A DNA stretch of 38,807 nucleotides from Salinicola peritrichatus. Lineage in GTDB: Bacteria > Pseudomonadota > Gammaproteobacteria > Pseudomonadales > Halomonadaceae. Shown here piece by piece: positions 33,393-38,807 of the stretch (the stretch's first letter is position 1; each line of letters starts with the position of its first letter). Below the pieces are notes generated by a model that ran no database searches, was not told the origin of the DNA, and worked only from the letters and a program-made list of their open reading frames with translations. Made by a program: the position numbers and the translations under genes. The stretch is from positions 1 through 38,807 of the forward strand of contig NZ_PZJU01000042.1 in assembly GCF_003206715.1 (NCBI RefSeq), read 5' to 3'.

Positions 33393-35303
33393 CTACTCCA
33401 GGTGGCGGCGTGCCCGCACCAGTGCACGATACCATTGGCGATGCGGTGTGCCGACAGCGGGCGGCGCCAGGCTGAGATAGCTGACGCTGGGCGTCTCGCT
33501 GCGCTCCAGATTGAGATTGGTCAGCATGGTGAGCGTGGCCTCGCGGGCGCCGTACTGGCGTTGCAGGAATGCCATCGCCTCGGGCTCCAGCGCCACCCGG
33601 TAGTGGCGCACCAGCGCCAGCGCCAGCGATTCCGCCGTGCGTGACAGATCGGTCTCGATCTCGCGCACCATCGCCGAGCCCATCGCCGCCTTGGCGGCCG
33701 CCGACAGATTCGGCTCCAACTGGCCGAAATCGGCGGCATTGGAGCTGTTGATGGCACGCTGCACCGCCGGCCGCGACAGATGCACATGAGGCTCCAGGGC
33801 GAGGAAGATCTCCACCGCCACCCGCTTGGCGCTGTCGACGCCGACGCTCAGTTGGGTATCGCGCTCGGCCTGGCGCAGGCGATCCCGCAGCGTGCCGATA
33901 TTGGCCTTTTCCAGATAGCGGCCGAGATGCTTGCACACTTCCGCCTTGGCTTCATCGTTCAGTGCGATCTTGCTCTCGCGGATGCGCAGGCCGCGCCGGC
34001 CGGGGCCGAGACGCAGACGCGTCGAGCTGTCGGAGAGCTCCGCGCTGACGGCTTCCCAGCGCTCGGTCATGCGCAGGCGGTGGGCATGACTGCGCCCGAC
34101 CGCTTCGTAGGCGCTGGAGACGCTCTTGTAGAGCTTGATCGCGTTGGTCAGCACCTCGGCCTTTTCACGCAACGCCTGGCGGTCGTCGCTGCGTCCGGCC
34201 TGGATGGCGTGCGCCAGTGCATGGATCTGCTCGCTCAATTCGTCGATCGCCGCCACGCTGTGCGTCAGCAGCGCCTCGGCGCGCTGCCCCGATACGCTCT
34301 CCGCCACGTAGGTGGTCGACTGCTCGGTCAGATACGTATTCAGCGCCTTGAGGCGCGACAGCCCGGTGGCCTGCGCGATACGGTGACGCGCGCGGGCCTC
34401 TTCCAGGTTGTCGAAGGCGCGGGCCAGCTTCCAGCGGCCGCGATACTCGAAGGAGAGCACGGGAATCTCGCGACCGCTGATCAGCTCGAAGGCCAGGATC
34501 ACCATCTCCTCGACATCCTGCAGCGTCATCAGCAGGTCGTTGTCGTTTTCGATCGCGGCCATCACGCGTTCGATGAAGTGTTCGTCCCGCGGTACCCCGT
34601 AGCGCGGGTCCGGTGCATGGCCTTCGAAGCGTTCGCGCAGCAGCGCAATTGCCTGCGGTGCGAACTCGTACAGCTCGTTGAAATGCGGCTCGATCCGGTC
34701 GCGGTAGAGCTCGACCAGATCGCTGATGCGCGCGTGCAGGCCGACCCGGCGGTAGACGTCGATCTGGCCGATCAGGCGGGCGGCGTCGGGGTCGTCCAGC
34801 AGTTCCAGGGCGGCGAGTTCCACGCCTTCCGGGGAGAGATCCTGCTTGCGCAGCAGCATGGCGGCGGCTTCCCGACGCCGGGCATCGCCCTCGAGACTCT
34901 CGACGATCAGGTTGCGGGTCGCCAGCAGCAACTCTGGCAATGTCTTGATGACCCGCTCTATGCGCTTCGAGGTGCGTTCCAGCCGTCCGCCGCCGGTGAG
35001 CTGATGGAGCAGGTTGGCGATGATTCCGGCGGCGCCGGTGATCACCGTGAACGAGATGAAGAAGATGTAGTTCTCTAACGTCGGCGCCTTGCCGTAGCCC
35101 AGCAAGTAACCGCCCCAGGCGCCGAGCAGGGTGACCGGGCCGGCGGTCCATAGAATCTGTAGCAGGCTGATGGTCCAGGGGACCTTCTCGACGGCGGCGG
35201 TGATACGCCGGATCTCTTTGCGGCCTTCCCGCTCCAGACGGACCTGCGGCGTATCGCTGGCGGTTGGATGGGAGCGGCGTCGAAAGGGAATCGGCGAGAG
35301 CAC
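33393..35303 (-). CDS. Uncharacterised membrane protein with two N-terminal spans and a long helical cytoplasmic part
   Basis: A 636-residue protein of unknown function. Two hydrophobic segments near residues 43-70 (SLLQILWTAGPVTLLGAWGG) and 76-100 (NYIFFISFTVITGAAGIIAN) form a hairpin. About 530 mostly charged, helix-rich residues follow, with Arg/Glu/Leu-heavy stretches that could be coiled coil. I see no P-loop, catalytic triad, zinc ligands or signal peptide, and recognise no domain. The GTG start at 35303 follows AAGGAG with ideal spacing. Its stop is 7 nt before the topB start, so it is the first gene of an operon with topB and panE. It is divergent from the SEC-C gene across 127 bp. 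The composition is typical of its neighbours, so it looks long resident. Confidence 0.85.
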   Translation of the reverse strand: MLSPIPFRRRSHPTASDTPQVRLEREGRKEIRRITAAVEKVPWTISLLQILWTAGPVTLLGAWGGYLLGYGKAPTLENYIFFISFTVITGAAGIIANLLHQLTGGGRLERTSKRIERVIKTLPELLLATRNLIVESLEGDARRREAAAMLLRKQDLSPEGVELAALELLDDPDAARLIGQIDVYRRVGLHARISDLVELYRDRIEPHFNELYEFAPQAIALLRERFEGHAPDPRYGVPRDEHFIERVMAAIENDNDLLMTLQDVEEMVILAFELISGREIPVLSFEYRGRWKLARAFDNLEEARARHRIAQATGLSRLKALNTYLTEQSTTYVAESVSGQRAEALLTHSVAAIDELSEQIHALAHAIQAGRSDDRQALREKAEVLTNAIKLYKSVSSAYEAVGRSHAHRLRMTERWEAVSAELSDSSTRLRLGPGRRGLRIRESKIALNDEAKAEVCKHLGRYLEKANIGTLRDRLRQAERDTQLSVGVDSAKRVAVEIFLALEPHVHLSRPAVQRAINSSNAADFGQLEPNLSAAAKAAMGSAMVREIETDLSRTAESLALALVRHYRVALEPEAMAFLQRQYGAREATLTMLTNLNLERSETPSVSYLSLAPPAVGTPHRQWYRALVRARRHLE

Positions 35304-35430
35304 GAGCGCTCCTTGCAGGCGACATCGAATAGGGCGAGCGGCGGTAACTTAGCACCCCGCGGTGGCGGTCGCCAGCGTTGTTGTCCGGCGTGCTACGATG
35401 AACCCAATTCAGGCTCCCGGGAGGAACGCC

Positions 35431-37248
35431 ATGCTGACTGCTTGGGTCGAACAGCTGCTGGGGTACGCCAGCGGTGCCCTCGAAGCGATTCGCGCCAACG
35501 AACATTATCCGGCAATGATGGCATGGGCCCGAGCCGAAGGCGCCGAACATTGTGGCGGCAGTCTCGATCTGGCGCAGGCTCTGGCTCCCATCATCTGGAA
35601 CCAGACACCGCTGGTGCGGCGTCACTTCGACTGCGAACCCTTGGCGGAGCCCAAGCGCGACGAACCCTGCTGGTGTGATTCCGGGCGGCTCTACAGTGAC
35701 TGCTGCGCGCGCGTCGAGATGCCGAGCGCGATACCCAGCCACCTGATGTGGATGCTGTCGCTGCGCGAATGGCGCGGCGAGACATTGAGGGCCGCCTTGG
35801 AAAGCCGCAAGGCGCCGGCGCAGGCGCTGTTGGAGGCGGGGATCGTCTCCGCCGAGAGCGGACACAACGGGCGTGCGCAGCAGATTCTGGAATCGCTGTT
35901 TGACGATGAGCGTGACTGGGCGGCGCTCGAGGAGCAGATCGAACCGGCGTTCGAGATCCTGGTCGATCTCTATCAGGAGCGCGGCTTCTACCGTAAGCGC
36001 GCCGCGCTGCTGGAGCGGGTGATAGGCGACGGTCCCAACTTCCTCAAGGGTGCCGCACTCGAACGCCTGTGCCTGATGCACCTGGACAGCGGCGATCTCG
36101 CCAGCGCCCGCGAGGCGTTTCAGAGTGCCCAGCGCACCCTGCCTGACTCGCCGTCACTGGCTTACATCGAAGCGATGGTGCTGCTGCACGAGGGCAACGT
36201 GGGCAAGGCTCGCCAGCGTGCCGCCTTCTGGTGGCGGCGCTTGGCGCGTCAGCGCAGTCTCGATCCGGATCAGCTCGATTTCATTGCCGAACTGGCCGAT
36301 GACCCGGAGACGACGCTGGCCGAGCAGGTCATTCAATCCGAAGAGATGCTGGCCGGGCCGTTGACGGCGCTGCAGGCGCTGCTGCACACCCGGCATCGTC
36401 CGCCGCGGCTGGCACTGTCGCGCGCGGAGGATGGCGCGCTGCTCTACGAGCCGAGCGCACGCGAAGCGTCGCTTTACGCCGGCTGGATCGAGGCCTGCGA
36501 GATCGAAATCGACGAAGAGGCCGCGCTGGGTTTTCTCGGCGATCCCTGGCACACGGCGCCGCAGTGGCTGCAGGCGCTGTGCGCCAATCCGGAATGGCTC
36601 GATGCGCCGCGTGTCATGCAAGCGCTGGCCCTGGCCTTGGCGAGTCGCTTCGGTAGCCTGCCGTGGATGGTCGACGTCTTCTTCGTGCCGCTGGCAGAGC
36701 GCTATGGCGTGTGGCTGAACCAGCTGGAGGAAGCGGGAGGGACCTTCTCCTGGCATGACGCCGACAACGCCACGCTGTTGCGCACGGGCCTGGCGCTGGT
36801 GATCGGCATGGAGCGAGGCGCCGGAAAGCGGGCGCGTGAGCTGGCGCAGCGACTCCTGGCGCTGGATGTCGAGGATAGCCTCGGCCTGCGCGAGCTGGTG
36901 ATCGATCAACTGCTGCGCGAGGGCCGCGACGAGCAGGCGCTGGCGGTCAGCGAGCAGGGGCCGGAAGGCGCCGACATGCTGGGTGTGCAGATGGGACGGG
37001 TACTGGCGCTCTATCGGTTGTCTCGGCATGACGATGCCCTCGCCGTGCTGCGAGAGGTGTGTTCGTCCAACCCCTATATCGTCCGTGTGCTGTGCGAGGA
37101 CCGGCCCAGGCCGGCCCGGCTCGGTGACGACATGCCAGAGCCGGGAACGCGAGCGGAAGCCTGGCAATATCGCCAACTGATGCGCGATCAGTGGGTGGCC
37201 TCCGAGGGCGCGCTGAAGTGGTTGTCACGGCAAGCCTGTTCCATGTAA
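35431..37248 (+). CDS. SEC-C motif protein with TPR-like helical repeats, function unknown
   Basis: The 605-residue protein carries a SEC-C zinc motif (CXC-X8-CC) at Cys80, Cys82, Cys91 and Cys92 in EPCWCDSGRLYSDCCA. It is followed by long helical repeats resembling TPRs (for example AALERLCLMHLDSGDLASAREAFQSAQRTLPDSPSLAYIEAMVLLHEGNVGKAR). SEC-C modules bind metal and often attach proteins to SecB or ribosomes, so a role in protein handling or assembly is possible but not shown. The ATG at 35431 follows GGGAGGA. A 23-residue upstream extension is open but unsupported. It ends 13 bp from the convergent ampG gene and is divergent from the membrane-protein gene. Confidence 0.85.
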   Translation: MLTAWVEQLLGYASGALEAIRANEHYPAMMAWARAEGAEHCGGSLDLAQALAPIIWNQTPLVRRHFDCEPLAEPKRDEPCWCDSGRLYSDCCARVEMPSAIPSHLMWMLSLREWRGETLRAALESRKAPAQALLEAGIVSAESGHNGRAQQILESLFDDERDWAALEEQIEPAFEILVDLYQERGFYRKRAALLERVIGDGPNFLKGAALERLCLMHLDSGDLASAREAFQSAQRTLPDSPSLAYIEAMVLLHEGNVGKARQRAAFWWRRLARQRSLDPDQLDFIAELADDPETTLAEQVIQSEEMLAGPLTALQALLHTRHRPPRLALSRAEDGALLYEPSAREASLYAGWIEACEIEIDEEAALGFLGDPWHTAPQWLQALCANPEWLDAPRVMQALALALASRFGSLPWMVDVFFVPLAERYGVWLNQLEEAGGTFSWHDADNATLLRTGLALVIGMERGAGKRARELAQRLLALDVEDSLGLRELVIDQLLREGRDEQALAVSEQGPEGADMLGVQMGRVLALYRLSRHDDALAVLREVCSSNPYIVRVLCEDRPRPARLGDDMPEPGTRAEAWQYRQLMRDQWVASEGALKWLSRQACSM

Positions 37249-37261
37249 GGGTGCCAGCCGG

Positions 37262-38641
37262 TCAGCTGCTGCGTACGGACGTTTCCCCAACGGGTTCGGG
37301 GTCGTCGATCGACGATAGCCGCCGTCCCAGCCACCAGGCCAGCGCCACTGCCGGCAGGCCGATCAGGCAACTGACGATGAAGAAATTGGCATAGCCGAAG
37401 TCGGCCACCACCACCCCGGAGAAGCCGCCGATGAACTTGCCCGGCAGCGTCATCAGCGACGAAAACAGCGCATACTGGGTGGCGGTATAGGTGCGCGAGG
37501 TCAGGCTCGACAAAAAGGCGATGAACACGGTGCTGGCGAGCCCGTTGGCCAAATTGTCGCCGGTGATCGTCACGATCAGCAGTCCCATATCGTCGCCGCC
37601 GACCGCCAGCGCCACGAACAGCAGATTGGTCAACGCGACCGCCAGTGCACCGATGAGCAGCATGCGCGCCAGTCCGTAGCGCACCACCAGCAACCCGCCG
37701 AGCACGCCGCCGCCGATGGTCATCAATACGCCGAATACCTTGGTGACGCTGGCGATGTCGCTTTTCGAAAAGCCCAGACTCAGATAGAGCGGATTGGCCA
37801 TCGCCGCCATGGCGATATCGCTGATGCGATAGATGCCGATGAAGACCAGCAGCATCACGGTCAGGCGTCCGTAGCGCTGGAAGAAGTCGCTGATCGGGCA
37901 GACCACCGCCGCGATCAGCCACGCACCGGCCTGGCGTTGCCAGTGGCTGCGTCCGGCACTCGAGCGCAGAAATTCCTTCACGCGGGGATGGAGCAACACG
38001 ATGGCCAGGCTCTGTGGCCGCGGCGGCTCGGGGCGGATCAGCACCGTCAGCATGCCGATGCCGACCAGCGCCGCCATGCTCAGATAAGCCACCGACCAGG
38101 AAACGGCATCGGCGATGTAGAGCGCGCCGGCGCCGGCCATGACGATGCCGATGCGGTAGCCGATGATGTAGGTCGAGGCCATGGCGGCCTGGATCTCGGG
38201 CTCGCCGGATTCGATGCGGTAGGCGTCGATGACGATATCCTGGGTCGCCGCGCCGAAGGCGGTGAGCAGCGCAAAACCGGCGACCAGCGGCAGATGCCCG
38301 AGCGGATCGACCCCGGAAAGCCCGAACAGGCCACCCGCGATCAGCAATTGGCCCGACAGCATCCAACTTCGCCGTTGGCCCAGCATGCGCCCGAGCAACG
38401 GCAGGCGCACACGATCGACGATCGGCGCCCAGAACAGCTTGATCGAATAGAGCATGCCGACCCAACTGAAGAAGCCGATGGCGGCGACCTCGACGCCGCT
38501 GTCCTCGAGCCATGCCGTCAATGTCGAGAACACCAGCAGATAGGGCAGGCCGGCCGAAAATCCCAGAAAGAGCAGTGTCACCACCGGCGCCCGCAGATAG
38601 ACGCGGCAAGATGTCAGCCAGTCACGTGGCTCGCGTTGCAT
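37262..38641 (-). CDS. ampG: AmpG-like muropeptide permease (major facilitator superfamily)
   Basis: Inner-membrane importer of anhydro-muropeptides for cell-wall recycling, and a link to AmpC beta-lactamase induction where AmpR/AmpC exist (none here). The 459-residue protein has about 12 hydrophobic spans. AmpG-type motifs include FLGFSAGLPYLLVFSTLTAWL, FFSWVGMLYSIKLFWAPIVDRVRLP, LLGRMLGQRRSW, TAFGAATQDIVIDAYRIES and GDNLANGLASTVFIAFLSSL. It is shorter than E. coli AmpG (491) mainly at the C-terminus. The ATG at 38641 follows GGAGG. The repeat element at 38654-38807 begins 13 nt upstream, so the leader, and perhaps the promoter, lies in or behind it. Confidence 0.93.
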   Translation of the reverse strand: MQREPRDWLTSCRVYLRAPVVTLLFLGFSAGLPYLLVFSTLTAWLEDSGVEVAAIGFFSWVGMLYSIKLFWAPIVDRVRLPLLGRMLGQRRSWMLSGQLLIAGGLFGLSGVDPLGHLPLVAGFALLTAFGAATQDIVIDAYRIESGEPEIQAAMASTYIIGYRIGIVMAGAGALYIADAVSWSVAYLSMAALVGIGMLTVLIRPEPPRPQSLAIVLLHPRVKEFLRSSAGRSHWQRQAGAWLIAAVVCPISDFFQRYGRLTVMLLVFIGIYRISDIAMAAMANPLYLSLGFSKSDIASVTKVFGVLMTIGGGVLGGLLVVRYGLARMLLIGALAVALTNLLFVALAVGGDDMGLLIVTITGDNLANGLASTVFIAFLSSLTSRTYTATQYALFSSLMTLPGKFIGGFSGVVVADFGYANFFIVSCLIGLPAVALAWWLGRRLSSIDDPEPVGETSVRSS

Positions 38642-38653
38642 GCAACCTCCAAA

Positions 38654-38807
38654 GGAAACACTGCATAAATGTCTGCGCAGGCGAATCGCTGCGTTGCGCG
38701 GTACTGGAGCGCCAGCCCGGTCGGAATCCTCACCTATACCCCATAGGCTCCGGTTCCTGCGCTCCGTGCGCCTTGCGCTTCATCCTGCTCGCCGATTTAT
38801 TCAGCGT
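38654..38807. repeat. ~150-bp intergenic repeat with inverted ends, upstream of ampG
   Basis: The left end ggaaacactgcataaat (38654-38670), then gtctgcgcagg, is imperfectly inverted relative to the right end cctgctcgccgatttattc (38784-38802), then agcgt. Inverted, both read ac-ctg-ataaat followed by a GC-rich part ending gcagg. The last 83 bp match 1-94 in the same orientation. The window stops at or within a few bases of the element's outer end. It contains no gene and is a different family from the elements at 11151 and 14426. Confidence 0.75.

Noticed and set aside
34165-36081. 638-residue minus-strand open frame across the membrane-protein and SEC-C genes
   Set aside because: It overlaps two better-supported genes. 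Its second half is Arg/Gly/Pro-rich shadow sequence, and it crosses the divergent promoter region.
1-38807. Whole window as a mobile element flanked by direct repeats
   Set aside because: The contents are mostly core housekeeping genes in conserved order, with no integrase or transposase. The end repeats are better explained as contig breaks.

Overview
This window looks like chromosome from a moderately halophilic gammaproteobacterium of the Halomonadaceae (Halomonas/Chromohalobacter type). The basis is high-GC coding sequence, Pseudomonas-like gene order (rpoE-rseA-rseB-degP, then lepA-lepB-rnc-era-recO-pdxJ, then gacS-cysM-rlmD-relA-mazG), and small intergenic repeats of a kind I associate with this family. 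The assignment rests on recognition, not on a database search. I see no rRNA, tRNA, CRISPR array, phage gene, integrase or transposase.

Layout. 1-94 is a partial copy of an intergenic repeat. 185-1267 (-) is a DAHP synthase with a terminator. 1659-5875 (+) is the envelope-stress module: sigma-E, anti-sigma RseA, RseB and the periplasmic protease DegP/MucD. rseB appears to carry a +1 frameshift near its 3' end, no rseC/mucC is present, and degP has its own sigma-E-like promoter. 6062-12149 (+) is the lepA-lepB-rnc-era-recO-pdxJ housekeeping run, interrupted between recO and pdxJ by a 142-bp inverted-repeat element. 12143-14332 (-) is a GacS/BarA-like hybrid kinase, with a second, oppositely oriented copy of that element behind its promoter. 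14706-20190 (+) is the tight cysM-rlmD-relA-mazG operon (cysteine synthesis, 23S rRNA methylation, stringent response, NTP clean-up).

20246-25439 is the most accessory-looking part: a LysR regulator divergent from a three-gene TRAP transporter (dctP-dctQ-dctM), followed by an NAD(P)-dependent oxidoreductase with a C-terminal SAF-like domain (homoserine-dehydrogenase-like/DRL family). Its control region is AT-rich. It reads as a self-contained uptake and catabolism cassette for an unidentified, probably carboxylated, substrate, set between mazG and ppc.

25598-28270 (+) is PEP carboxylase. 28361-30392 (+) is cbpA-cbpM plus an overlapping P-loop kinase. 30459-35303 (-) is an operon of a large uncharacterised membrane protein, topoisomerase III and a ketopantoate reductase-like enzyme. 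35431-37248 (+) is a divergent SEC-C/TPR-like protein of unknown function. 37262-38641 (-) is an AmpG-like muropeptide permease, whose leader begins inside a second copy of the repeat found at position 1. Both window ends lie in same-orientation copies of one repeat, so the window is probably a contig bounded by repeats.
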